DNA of 64,000 nucleotides. Origin: Aquabacterium sp029268225. Its GTDB lineage: Bacteria > Pseudomonadota > Gammaproteobacteria > Burkholderiales > Burkholderiaceae_C. Below the pieces are notes generated by a model, which did no database searches, had not been told where the DNA came from, and saw nothing but the letters and a program-made list of their open reading frames with translations. Below are positions 1 through 10,100 of the stretch, in pieces. The stretch covers positions 103,115 through 167,114 of the forward strand of contig NZ_JBBEYB010000009.1 in NCBI RefSeq assembly GCF_037482285.1, written 5' to 3'. The translations under genes and the position numbers were made by a program. Position 1 is the first letter of the stretch, and every line of letters begins with the position of its first letter.

Positions 1-102
1 GTGTGAGATCTTGTCCGATAAGTTGAGAATTCATGGCGGTTTTATCGAAAGATAAGGTCTACTTGCCCACAAACCCTTGGATTTGCGCGAAAGACCGATG
101 GC

Positions 103-108
103 TACAAT
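103..108 (+). promoter_or_regulatory. possible -10 element upstream of the rubredoxin gene
   Basis: The hexamer TACAAT lies 33 bases before the GTG start of the rubredoxin gene. A clear -35 is missing: TTGGAT at 77-82 would give a 20-base spacer, which is long. Bases 1-141 otherwise show no convincing coding sequence and are probably the intergenic region after a gene outside the window. Confidence 0.3.
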
Positions 109-141
109 CAGTCCATTGTATTCAAGCTGGTTTAAGTCGAC

Positions 142-315
142 GTGAACGAATTTCGTACCTGGATGTGCCTGATCTGCGGCTGGATTTACGATGAAGCGGC
201 AGGCTTGCCCGAAGAAGGCATCCCGGCAGGTACCCGCTGGGAAGATGTGCCCATGAACTGGGTCTGCCCGGAGTGCGGTGCGCGCAAGGACGACTTCGAG
301 ATGGTGCAGGTTTGA
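142..315 (+). CDS. rubredoxin
   Basis: This 57-residue protein is a rubredoxin, a small one-electron carrier with an iron bound by four cysteines. The two ligand pairs are visible as CLIC near residues 9-12 and CPEC near residues 42-45, with the usual acidic and aromatic residues between them (GWIYDE at the first knuckle, NWVCPECG at the second). The length matches the family. The start is GTG at 142, because the frame is closed by a TAA at 133-135 and the next ATG (163) would cut off the first strand before CLIC. No strong ribosome-binding site is seen. It precedes pilG by 73 bases, a neighbourhood I recall as common in Burkholderiales. Its electron partner cannot be told from here. Identification is secure; a role linked to the pil genes is not shown. 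Confidence 0.93.
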   Translation: MNEFRTWMCLICGWIYDEAAGLPEEGIPAGTRWEDVPMNWVCPECGARKDDFEMVQV

Positions 316-341
316 TCCGAAGTGTTTGAGCGTGCTGTAAT
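312..341 (+). promoter_or_regulatory. possible sigma-70 promoter for the pil-chp operon
   Basis: TTGATC (312-317, overlapping the rubredoxin stop) and TGTAAT (336-341) are separated by 18 bases, matching consensus at 4/6 and 5/6 positions. They sit 48 bases before the GTG of pilG. This is read by eye only; read-through from the rubredoxin promoter is also possible. Confidence 0.35.
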
Positions 342-388
342 GGTTCGGGAGAAGCCCGGTCTGGGACACAGTTTGGAGGAACGCTTTC

Positions 389-784
389 GTGCCTGAAGTT
401 GACAGCCCCGAAATTCGGGGACCCAAGAAGATTCTCGTCATTGATGACAGCAACACCATTCGGCGCAGCGCCGAGATCTTCCTCAAGCAAGGGGGATATG
501 AGGTGGTCTTGGCCGAAGATGGTTTTGATGCTTTGTCCAAAGTCAATGACCATGCACCAGATGTTATTTTTTGTGACATCCTGATGCCGCGCCTTGATGG
601 CTACCAGACTTGCGCCATCATCAAGCGCAACCCGAAATTCACCAACACGCCCGTCATCATGCTGTCCTCCAAGGATGGTCTCTTCGACAAGGCGCGTGGC
701 CGCATGGTGGGTTCACAGGATTACCTGACCAAACCTTTTACCAAGGACCAACTCTTGCAAGCGGTTGCCCAGTACGGCGGCTGA
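389..784 (+). CDS. pilG: twitching motility response regulator PilG
   Basis: This is a stand-alone CheY-type receiver of 131 residues, the PilG regulator of the Pil-Chp type IV pilus chemosensory system. The acidic pocket is VIDDSN (around residues 18-23), the phosphoacceptor is Asp63 in FCDILMP, the switch Ser is in MLSSKD and the conserved Lys is in LTKPF. The N-terminal extension of about 14 residues before the first strand fits PilG. Translation starts at GTG 389, preceded by a strong GGAGGA at 375-380. It is followed by pilH, pilI, pilJ and chpA on the same strand, the order known from Pseudomonas. In that model PilG is phosphorylated by ChpA and promotes pilus extension and cAMP signalling. 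Function is inferred from family and order. Confidence 0.95.
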   Translation: MPEVDSPEIRGPKKILVIDDSNTIRRSAEIFLKQGGYEVVLAEDGFDALSKVNDHAPDVIFCDILMPRLDGYQTCAIIKRNPKFTNTPVIMLSSKDGLFDKARGRMVGSQDYLTKPFTKDQLLQAVAQYGG

Positions 785-885
785 AGGCCTGAGACGGTTT
801 GCTCACCGATCACTGCCAGGGATGAATGTTGATCACGCGAGAGTGTCTGCACCAAGTTGGCGCTCCCGCATGAAGAAGGTTGGAT

Positions 886-1251
886 ATGCCGATTCAAAAA
901 ATACTGCTTGTTGATGATTCCAAGACCGAACTGCATGTGCTGTCGGAACTTCTGACCAAGAACGGTTATGCCGTGCGCACAGCCGAAAACGGCGAGGAGG
1001 CCATGCGCCGCCTGCAGGAAGAGAAGCCCGACTTGATCCTGATGGATGTGGTCATGCCTGGCCAGAACGGCTTTCAGCTCACCCGTGCGATCACCCGTGA
1101 TCCGCAGTTTGCCAACGTGCCGGTGATCATGTGCACCAGCAAGAACCAGGAAACCGACCGGGTCTGGGGTATGCGCCAGGGGGCCAGCGATTACGTCGTC
1201 AAGCCGGTGAATCCGGAAGAGTTGCTCCGCAAGATCAAGGCATTCGGCTGA
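886..1251 (+). CDS. pilH: twitching motility response regulator PilH
   Basis: This is a 121-residue single receiver, the second CheY-like protein of the Pil-Chp pathway. Phosphorylation residues are intact: LVDDSK near residues 8-13, Asp54 in LMDVVMP, the switch Thr in MCTSKN and Lys in VVKPVN. I chose ATG 886, which has GAAGGT just upstream (875-880). An in-frame TTG at 880 would add two residues. The 101-base gap from pilG is long enough for local control, but I see no clear promoter in it. In Pseudomonas PilH acts as a phosphate sink or retraction-side regulator opposing PilG. That role is inferred from position and homology. Confidence 0.94.
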   Translation: MPIQKILLVDDSKTELHVLSELLTKNGYAVRTAENGEEAMRRLQEEKPDLILMDVVMPGQNGFQLTRAITRDPQFANVPVIMCTSKNQETDRVWGMRQGASDYVVKPVNPEELLRKIKAFG

Positions 1252-1267
1252 GATCGGGGGCGCACAG

Positions 1268-1810
1268 ATGGCCAACAAAGAAGCACTCCGGGCTCTGCAA
1301 CAGCGTCTGGCGGAGCGTTTGCAGACCGTGCGGGAGCATGCGCCAGCCCGAAACTGGCTGGCGGTTGAGATTGCCGGCCACGGTTTTCTGATGCCGCTGG
1401 AGCAGGCTGGCGAGATTTTCCCGCTGTCGCCTGCGCAGCATGTGCCGCACAGTCAGCCCTGGTTCCTGGGCGTTGCCAATCTGCGCGGTCAACTGCACGG
1501 CGTGGTCGACACGGCCATCTTTTTGGGGCTTTCCGATCGTGCCGGGCGCAACCTGACTGACGTCGGGGTGCGTGATGCAGGACGTTTGGTGGCCCTCAAC
1601 ACCGCCCTGCAACTCAATGTGGCGTTGCTGATTGACCGCTTGCTGGGTTTGCGTAACGCCAGCATGTTGAAGCCGGCCGCCAGGGAGGCGTCCGAAGGCA
1701 AACCTCACTTCATCGGACAGGCCATGACCGATGATCAGGGGCGAGTCTGGTACGAGCTGGATTTGGCCGCCCTGTCGGCCGACGAGGCATTTTTGAAGAT
1801 CGATGTCTGA
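1268..1810 (+). CDS. pilI: CheW-like adaptor PilI
   Basis: This 180-residue protein is a CheW-domain adaptor coupling the PilJ receptor to the ChpA kinase. The CheW fold is recognisable from WLAVEIAGHGFLMPLEQAGEI (split around residues 29-49), then FLGVANLRGQLHGVVD near residues 66-81, the conserved receptor/kinase interface, and a C-terminal WYELDLAAL segment. The length is typical for PilI, which has a short helical N-terminal extension before the CheW fold. The gene follows pilH by 16 bases. Its end overlaps an alternative upstream start of pilJ, so the genes are probably co-transcribed and translated together. Confidence 0.93.
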   Translation: MANKEALRALQQRLAERLQTVREHAPARNWLAVEIAGHGFLMPLEQAGEIFPLSPAQHVPHSQPWFLGVANLRGQLHGVVDTAIFLGLSDRAGRNLTDVGVRDAGRLVALNTALQLNVALLIDRLLGLRNASMLKPAAREASEGKPHFIGQAMTDDQGRVWYELDLAALSADEAFLKIDV

Positions 1811-1862
1811 CGGTGTCACCCGTCGAGCGCTGTATACATCTGACCGTTTGGAGCACAAGAAC

Positions 1863-4181
1863 ATGAGTTTCCTCAGTCGTATCAAGGAAATGGGCAAAAC
1901 CAAGGGCGACGACGAAATCCCCTCGGAAGCCTTGAGCACGGAAGGCATGGTCTCGGCGTCGGGTGCTCAGGTGGTGGACACCGAAGCAGGCGCGTCGACA
2001 ATCCAGCCAGGCAGCAACGAGGCCATCATTTCCGAGTCGGCACCGTCCGAGTTCCCGGCCGACTATCAGCGCCCCAGCGATGACATTTCGGAAGCCAGTC
2101 TGATGGAGCCGCGTTCTGGCTTGCCCCTGGTCGGGCACCTCAAGCTTGATCGGCAACAACGTGTTCTGGGTATTGGCTTGGCCGTTGGCGTGCTGGGTCT
2201 GGTGCTCAGTGCTTTCCTCTCGGTGAACTCGGCTGACCGTCGCGCAGGACAGTCTGCCGCCACCGGTCAGGCGCTGATGCAATCGCAGCGTTTGGCGAAA
2301 TCGGTGTCGCAGGCCTTGATCGGTCGCGCGCAGGCGTTCGACGAAGTGAGCGAGAGCTCCAAGGTGCTGGCCAGCAACGTGCGCGGTTTGGCTGCCGGCG
2401 ATGATGAACTGGATCTGAAGGCCGTACCTGGCAGCGTTCAGGAAACCCTGGCACCGTTGCTGCCGCTGGTGGATCGCGCCGAGAAGAACGCCAAGTTCGT
2501 GTTGGGTCAGAAGCAAACCCTGATTCAGGTGAGCCAGGCTCTGCGCGAGGTGAACACCCAGTCTTCCGAGTTGTTGGACTTGGCCGAAAGCATCACGCTC
2601 ACTCGCATTGAGTCCGGTACGCTGACGGCGGGTGAAGCCTCGGCGCTGAGCCAGTTGGTCATGCTGACGCAGCGGATCGGTAAGTCCGCCAACGAATTCC
2701 TGACGGTGGAAGGCGTGTCGACCGAGGCTGTGTTCCTGCTGGGTAAGGACTTGAACGCTTTCCAGGAGCTCGCAGAAGGTCTGCTCAAGGGCAATGCTGA
2801 ACTGAAGCTGTCGCCGGCCAAAAACCCTGAAGTGCGTGAACAACTGGAAGCCTTGCTGAAGATCTTCGAAGGCACTCGCACCCAAGCGTCTTACATCCTC
2901 GGCTCGCTGCAAGGTCTGGTGGCCGCTCGCGATGCTCAGGTCCACATCATTGATGACAGTGAACCGCTGCGCAAAGGCTTGGAGCAGGTTCAGCAGCGCT
3001 TGTCGCAAGGCGCTGGTATTGGCGGTTTCAACATCGTCCTGATTCTGGCTTTCCTGCTGTTGTCCGCCGCTTCGGCCTATGGTCTGCTGCGCGTGTTCGT
3101 GACCGACAACCGTCACCGCGCTCAGATTGCTGAGTATCAGCGCCAGGAAGCTGAGCGTCAGGAGCGTGAGGCCAAGCGCGTGAACGACGCCAACCAGGCG
3201 GCCATTCTGCGACTGATGAACGAACTGCAACTTGTTGCTGAAGGGGACTTGACGCAGCAAGCAACCGTGACCGAGGACATCACCGGCGCCATTGCCGACT
3301 CGGTGAACTTCACGGTGGAAGAGCTGCGTACCCTGGTGGCCCAGGTGCAAGGCACGGTGCAACGGGTGACCGAAACCACTGGTCAGGTGGAAGCCACCTC
3401 GACCGAACTGCTGGCTGCCTCCGACGAGCAGCTGCGAGAAATTCGCGAAACCGGTGAGTCGGTGCTGCACATGGCAGGTCGAATCAACGAAGTGTCTGCA
3501 CAAGCTCAGCAGTCTGCTGAAGTGGCCCGCCAATCGCTGTCTGCCGCTGACTCTGGTCTGCAGGCCGTACAGAACGCCATCGGCGGTATGAACACCATCC
3601 GCGAACAGATCCAGGACACCTCCAAGCGCATCAAGCGACTGGGCGAATCGTCACAGGAAATCGGTGAAATCACCGAGCTGATTTCGGACATTACCGAACA
3701 AACCAACGTGCTGGCTTTGAACGCGGCCATCCAGGCTGCGTCTGCTGGTGAAGCCGGTCGCGGCTTCTCTGTGGTGGCCGAGGAAGTGCAACGTCTGGCT
3801 GAACGCTCCGCTGACGCGACCCGTGAAATTGCCGCGCTGGTGCGCACCATTCAGACCGACACCCAGGATGCCGTGGCCGCTATGGAACGCTCCACGCAGG
3901 GGGTGGTGGAAGGTGCTCGACTCTCCGACGCCGCCGGTTCTGCACTGGGTGACATCGACCGCGTGTCACGTCGTTTGGCAGAACTGATTGAACAGATCTC
4001 CGAGCAGGCCTTGAAAGAAGCCGAATCCGCGAACGTGGTGGTTGCCAACATCCAGCACATTTTCGCGGTGACCGAGCAGACCGGCGAGGGTACCCGCTCC
4101 ACCACACAACTGGTGCGCGAGTTGTCTCGGACCGCCAACGAACTTCAGCAATCCGTGTCTCGATTCAAGATTGCCTCCTGA
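1863..4181 (+). CDS. pilJ: methyl-accepting chemotaxis protein PilJ
   Basis: PilJ is the receptor of the Pil-Chp system, 772 residues from ATG 1863. A cytoplasmic acidic N-terminal segment of about 100 residues is followed by TM1 (around residues 100-122), a periplasmic helical sensor of about 265 residues, TM2 (around 387-412), a HAMP-like linker and the MCP hairpin. The kinase-control tip reads ISDITEQTNVLALNAA (near residue 609), fully conserved, followed by GRGFSVVAEEVQRLAERS. The long periplasmic region and two-fold helical pattern match PilJ-type ligand domains. The in-frame ATG at 1803 overlaps pilI, but TGGAG at 1849-1853, nine bases before ATG 1863, favours the shorter start. No C-terminal pentapeptide for CheR binding is visible, and no cheR or cheB gene follows in this window. 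Confidence 0.94.
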   Translation: MSFLSRIKEMGKTKGDDEIPSEALSTEGMVSASGAQVVDTEAGASTIQPGSNEAIISESAPSEFPADYQRPSDDISEASLMEPRSGLPLVGHLKLDRQQRVLGIGLAVGVLGLVLSAFLSVNSADRRAGQSAATGQALMQSQRLAKSVSQALIGRAQAFDEVSESSKVLASNVRGLAAGDDELDLKAVPGSVQETLAPLLPLVDRAEKNAKFVLGQKQTLIQVSQALREVNTQSSELLDLAESITLTRIESGTLTAGEASALSQLVMLTQRIGKSANEFLTVEGVSTEAVFLLGKDLNAFQELAEGLLKGNAELKLSPAKNPEVREQLEALLKIFEGTRTQASYILGSLQGLVAARDAQVHIIDDSEPLRKGLEQVQQRLSQGAGIGGFNIVLILAFLLLSAASAYGLLRVFVTDNRHRAQIAEYQRQEAERQEREAKRVNDANQAAILRLMNELQLVAEGDLTQQATVTEDITGAIADSVNFTVEELRTLVAQVQGTVQRVTETTGQVEATSTELLAASDEQLREIRETGESVLHMAGRINEVSAQAQQSAEVARQSLSAADSGLQAVQNAIGGMNTIREQIQDTSKRIKRLGESSQEIGEITELISDITEQTNVLALNAAIQAASAGEAGRGFSVVAEEVQRLAERSADATREIAALVRTIQTDTQDAVAAMERSTQGVVEGARLSDAAGSALGDIDRVSRRLAELIEQISEQALKEAESANVVVANIQHIFAVTEQTGEGTRSTTQLVRELSRTANELQQSVSRFKIAS

Positions 4182-4193
4182 GCTGGATGATTC

Positions 4194-7100
4194 ATGGACA
4201 GCCTGCAACAAGACGCCTCCCTGCCTTCGGATGACCTCAGCGCCCTGGCTTGGGTGCATGAGGAGTTGCGCAAGTCGCTGGACCTCGCGCACAAGGCCTT
4301 GCATCGGTGCCTGAAAGACGCCACGGCCGTGGGCGTGTCCGACATGGACGCGCTGGACCCGGCCGTCCTGCGTACCGCCCGGCAACAGATCCACCAAGGT
4401 GTGGGTGCGCTGGAGCTCGCGGGTTTGCCTGCCGGTGCGACCGTGCTGCGGGCCAGTGAGGCGGTGGTGCAGAAGTTGGTCAGTCGCCCGCAGTTGATCG
4501 ACGAAGACGTGGTGCGCGAGATTGAGCGCGCCTCGTTCGCACTGCTCGACTACATCGCGCGCCGACTGGCGGGTAAGTCTGTGTCGGCCATGGCGATGTT
4601 TCCGCAGTACGAGGCCCTGGTGGCACGTGCGGGTGGTGGCATGGCACGTCCGACGGATCTGTGGAATCAGGATTGGCCCACTTTGTCGCTTGAAGCGCCC
4701 CTGGCCCCGCCAGAGGGTGTGACGCCCCGTGCGCCCGATGCGGCCACGGTGGAAGATTTCGAGATGGGCATTCTCAAGCTGATGCGTCGCAATCAGCCCG
4801 ATGACGCGGTGGCGTTGGCGGATCTGTGCGCGTCGCTTGCCAGCGATGCCTCGCAGCGTCACGCGTCGCGTGAGTCGGCGACTTGGATGCTGGCCAGTGG
4901 CTTCCTGGAGGCGCTGGCGGGCAAGTATGTGCCGCTGAGCGTGCATGCCAAGCGTGTGCTGTCTTCCTTGTTGAGTCAATTGCGCGTGCTGACCAAAGGG
5001 CAGGACGTGCCGTCCGATCGTTTGGCCAGCGAGTTGCTGTTCTTTTGTGCGCAGGCAGGTGACGTGCCGGCCACCGAACGCTCGGTGCTGGCGCGTGTGC
5101 GTCGGACGTTTGGCTTGGCCAGACATCAGCCGGTCAACCTGTCTGCATCCAGCCTTGGACGCTTTGATCCAGCCTGGGTCACGCAGGCCTTGAAGCGGGT
5201 GGCCGGAGCCAAGGACGGTTGGTCTGCCGTCGCGGGTGGTGAGTTGCTGCGTTTGGGCGGCCTCAACGAGCAATTTGCACTGGTGTGTGACTCCTTGCGT
5301 CGTCTCTTCACGCAAGGAGATGTGTTGGCTTCGGCACTGGCCGACGCCGCGCAGCAAACTGTGGCCAAGGCGTCTGCACCCGAGCCGAGCTTGGCGATGG
5401 AAGTGGCCACCAGCCTCTTGTACATGGAGGCCAGCCTCGAAGATGGCGAGTTTGACCAGCCTGAGCAGCAGCCACGGTTGCAGCGATTGGCCGAGCGGAT
5501 CCAGGCCGTGGGACAAGGGCAGCCTGCCCAGCCTCTGGAAGTCTGGATGGAGGACCTGTACCGTCGTGTCTCCGACCGTCACACCATCGGCTCTGTGGTG
5601 CAGGAGTTGCGCACCACGCTGACCGATGCAGAAAAGCACATCGACCAGTTCTTCCGCGACCCGCAGGATCGCACACCGTTGGCGAGCGTGCCCACCATCT
5701 TGCAGTCCATGCGGGGTGTGCTGGCCGTGTTGGGTCTGGATCTCGCCGCACAGGCCAGCGTGCGCATGCGCGATGATGTCGATCACCTCTTGCTGGAAAG
5801 CACCGATCTGGACGACGCCGCACAGCGTGGCGTCTTTGATCGCCTCGCCACCAACTTGGGGGCCTTGGGTTTCCTGATCGACATGATGGGTGTTCAACCC
5901 CAGTTGGCGAAGTCGCTCTTCAAGTTCGACTCGGAGACGGGGGTGCTTTCGCCCTTGATGGGACGTGAGAAGAAGTCTCTGCCCCAGACCGACGATCCGG
6001 TTGAGGCCGTGGCGCAGCATGTGCAACAGGTTCAGCAGGAAGAGGCTTTGGCTGTGGCCGATGAGGTCGTTCAGAGCCTGGAGCGCAGCGATGTGCCGCT
6101 GAGCGAAGTCTCCGATCAGCTCAACCGCTTGGCCGAGACGCGTCACGTGCAGGAGCAGCGCGAGCTCGCGGACAACCTCGCGGCGGCTCAGGCCGCCTTG
6201 GCGACGGCACAGACCTCGGACGACGAGGCATCGGTGGCGGCAGCACGTGAGCAACTCGCCCACGTTTTGTCGGATCTGACCCGCGCCGAGGAGCCCGAGC
6301 CCGAAGAGAAACCAGTGGCGCCCGCGCCGCTCCTCGCACCGACCGTGGCTGCGGCACCCGCTGAGACCGGCCTGGAGGAAGACGACGAAATGCGCGAGAT
6401 CTTCCTGGAGGAAGCTCGCGAGGTGATCGAGACAGCACAGGCCAGCTTGGCGCATCTGGCGCAACAGCCTGGCGATCTCGAATCCCTGACTTCGGTTCGC
6501 CGTGCTTTCCACACGCTCAAGGGCAGTTCACGCATGGTGGGTTTGACCCAGTATGGTGAGGCCGCTTGGGCATGTGAGCAGTTGTACAACGCTTGGCTGG
6601 CCACGCAGGAGCCCGCCAGCCCGGATCTCCTGGGTGTCAGCAACGAGGTTCTGACGCACTTCTCTGCGTGGACCGACGCGATCGCTGAGGGGCAGGCGTC
6701 TGACTGGCGTCATGAGCCTGTGACTGCGGTGGCCGAAGCGCTGCGCCTGCACGGTCAGCGCCTCAGCTTGGATGAGGCGCGCACGCCTGCGGCGACACCA
6801 GAGCAGGAGCCTGCCTTGGCCTTGGATCTGCCAGTGCAGTCCGACGAGGTGGTTCTGCCGGATGTGGTGGTGGCCGAGGTGTCGCCGCCAGCAGTCGAGG
6901 CCATCGATTCCTTCGAGCTCGATCTGTCGGCCGATGACCTGGGTGTGGCCGAGACGGCGGCAGTCCTGGACCTGACAACACAAGGTGACGAGGTCGAGGT
7001 GCGTGACGAGGTCGCTCCGGATGACTCGGATGCCGCCAGTGCGCCCGACGCTGCCTTGCCTGTGGTCAACATTGCCGATTTCGGCATCGAGTTGGATCTG

Positions 7101-10100
7101 TCTGCGCCCGACGCCGAACCTCCTCTGGTGTTGGATGAGACCGTGGCCGCCGCCGACAGCACGTCGCTGGACGTCTCGGTTGACGAGGAACAGCCGCTGA
7201 GCGTGCACATCCTCGAGCCCAAGCATGTCGTGCAGTTGGAGGACGACGATCCCACGGTCTCCGGTGACCTGTACGAAACGCCGGCCAGCGATCTGGCCGA
7301 CGCATCTGAGGAACTCGCTTTGTCGGCCTCCGACGAGACCCAGGTGGAGGCGGTGTCTCTGCCAGACCTCGTGGTAGACGACCAGGCGGTGGTTGAGCCC
7401 GACAGGCTCGCACTGCCGGTGTTGTCGGCAGAGTTCACTGACGATGAGCCTGTCGCGCTGGAAAGCTCTGACGCCGATGCCTTGCTGGATCTCCCGCTTG
7501 AGGTTGTGGGCGAGTCGGTTGACTTCCCCGAGTTGGCCGATCAGTCCGTGATCGAGGATGCGGCAACGGAGGTACTGGAAGTCGCCGCGTCGCCTGAACC
7601 CACACCGGTCACAGAGACTGGCGACGAACAGTACAAGATGGTGGGCGATCTCCGCATCGGCATCCCACTGTTCAACATCTATCTCAACGAGGCTGACGAG
7701 CAGTCGCGTCGTCTGAGCACCGCGCTGAACGAGTGGGCGATCGAGATCCAGCATCCCGTGAGCGACGAGGTCATTGCCTTGGCGCACTCGTTGGCGGGCA
7801 ACTCTGGCACGGTGGGCTACACCGAGCTGTCGAAGTTGGCGCGCCTGCTGGAACACGCGCTCATGCGCTCGCAGGCCCTCGGCGTGGGTGAAGTCGACGC
7901 GGCTTTCCTGTTCAATGAGGCCGCCGACGAAATTCGAGGTCTTTTGCATCAGTTCGCTGCCGGCTTCCTCAAGTCGCCAGACAGCGAACTCATGGCCCGT
8001 CTCGAAGACTATGAGCATGAAGCTTCACGTCGCTTCGAAGCGCGCAGCCTGGTTGCCGATCAGGAACCCGCCGAATCCGAGTTGGGTGACTTGCCCCTGC
8101 TCAGCGAAGATGGGCACGAGTCGGCGCCAGACCTCGTACTGGATGCCGCCCCCGAAATCGCGGTCTCTGGTGTGGAGGCCGACATCGATTTGACGGTGGT
8201 GCAGGATGTGGCGCCCTTGGGTGTCGCCGAGTTCAAGGCTTTCGACGAGCTCCCGGCACAGGCTGTCTCTGCGCCAGGTGGTGTTCGCGCGCCTGCCGTT
8301 GTCTGGGACGACGGCGAAGCCATCGACGCCGTCGACAGTGTGGACGTGGACCTGTTCCCGATCTTCGAGGAGGAGGCGCTGGAGTTGTTGCCGCAGTTGG
8401 GTGCGCAGGTGCGCGACTGGCTTGCGACGCCGGACAACCCGGCAGCTGGCACGGCTTGCATGCGCACGCTGCACACCTTCAAGGGCGGTGCACGTCTGGC
8501 GGGGGCCATGCGATTGGGTGAGCTGGCTCACCGCCTGGAAAGCGCCATCGAGCATCTGGTGGCTGCTGAGACCGTGACGCACGATGACGTGGCGCCGTTG
8601 GAAGCGCGCGTCGACCGTTTGCTGGAAGTGTTCGAGGCGCTCCGTCAGCAAGACGCACAGAGCTACGAGGCTCAGGTGGCGCATGCCGAGCAGGCCGCAG
8701 AAGCCGAGCAGCAAGCCGATCCGGTCTTGGACGGCGCTGTCGAGGTGAGCAACGATGCCATGCAGGACGCGTGGCCCTCGCCTGCCTTGGAGAGTGTCCC
8801 TGATGCCATGGCGGACGAAGGGGTGCAGACCTCGTCTGTGGGCGCCGAGTCACCCAAGCGCGGGGTGGGGCGCGAGGCAGCCGAGTTGCAACTCACGCCC
8901 GTCGATTGGGCCGCTTTGCAGGGCAAGGCCTGGCAGGGATCGCAGCGCGTCGTGCGCGAAGCGCAGCAAGGTGCTTCGCAGGCGGCGGTGCGGGTGCGCC
9001 CTCAGTTGCTGGACCGTCTGGTGAACCATGCGGGTGAGGTGTCCATCACGCGCACACGACTGTCGTCGCAAGTGGGGCAGATCCGCAACTCGCTCAACGA
9101 CCTGACTGACAACCTGGAGCGTCTGCGACAGCAGTTGCGTGACATCGAATTGCAGGCCGACACGCAGATGTCGACCCGCATGGAAGCTGCACGTGCCGCC
9201 AGCCAGGAATTTGATCCGCTGGAGTTCGATCGCTACACCCGTTTCCAGGAGTTGACCCGCATGATGGCTGAGTCGGTGAACGACGTGGCCACGGTGCAGC
9301 GGACTTTGCAGCGCAGCTTGGAAACCGCTGAAGACCAGTTGGCTGTTCAGGCTCGTTTGACGCGAGACTTGCAGGACGATCTGCTGCGTACCCGCATGGT
9401 GGAGTTCGAAGGTTTGTCCGACCGCCTCTATCGTGTCGTGCGTCAGGCCGCCAAGGAAACAGGCAAGCAGGTGCGCCTTGACATCGTGGGCGGCGCCACC
9501 GAAGTGGACCGCGGGGTGCTTGAGCGCCTGACCGGCGCTTTCGAGCACCTGCTGCGCAATTGCATCTCTCACGGCATCGAGATGCCGGACGTGCGGGTTG
9601 CTGCCGGCAAGGAGCCTTCGGGCCTTGTGACGGTGGCCTTGCGCCAGGAGGGCAACGAAGTCGCCATCGAGTTCCGTGACGACGGTGCGGGCCTGAACCT
9701 CGCAGGCATCCGCCAGCGCGCCGTGTCGATGGGTTTGTTGCAAGAGGGGCAGGCTGTCAGCGATGCCGAGTTGGCGCAGTTCATCTTCATGCCCGGCTTC
9801 TCGACTTTCGACAAAGTCACCGAACTGGCCGGGCGTGGCATCGGCATGGACGTGGTCCGTTCCGAGATCAACGCCATGGGTGGGCGCATCGAAACAGCGA
9901 CCAGCGCAGGACGAGGCACCAGCTTCACGCTGATCGTGCCTTTGACGACGGCGGTGACGCAAGTGGTGATGCTGCGTTGTGGCGCGCACACGGTGGCCGT
10001 GCCGACCCACTTGATCGAGATCGTGCGCCGCGCCAAACCGGAAGAGGTTGAGCACGCTTACCAGCAAGGCAGCTATGTCTATGGTGAGCACGCCTTGCCT

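Noticed and set aside
3966..6512. Very long open frame on the minus strand (848 codons) opposite pilJ and chpA
   Set aside because: It is antisense to two clear genes, has no recognisable domain, and is rich in His, Gln and Arg, as is typical of the reverse complement of GC-rich coding sequence.
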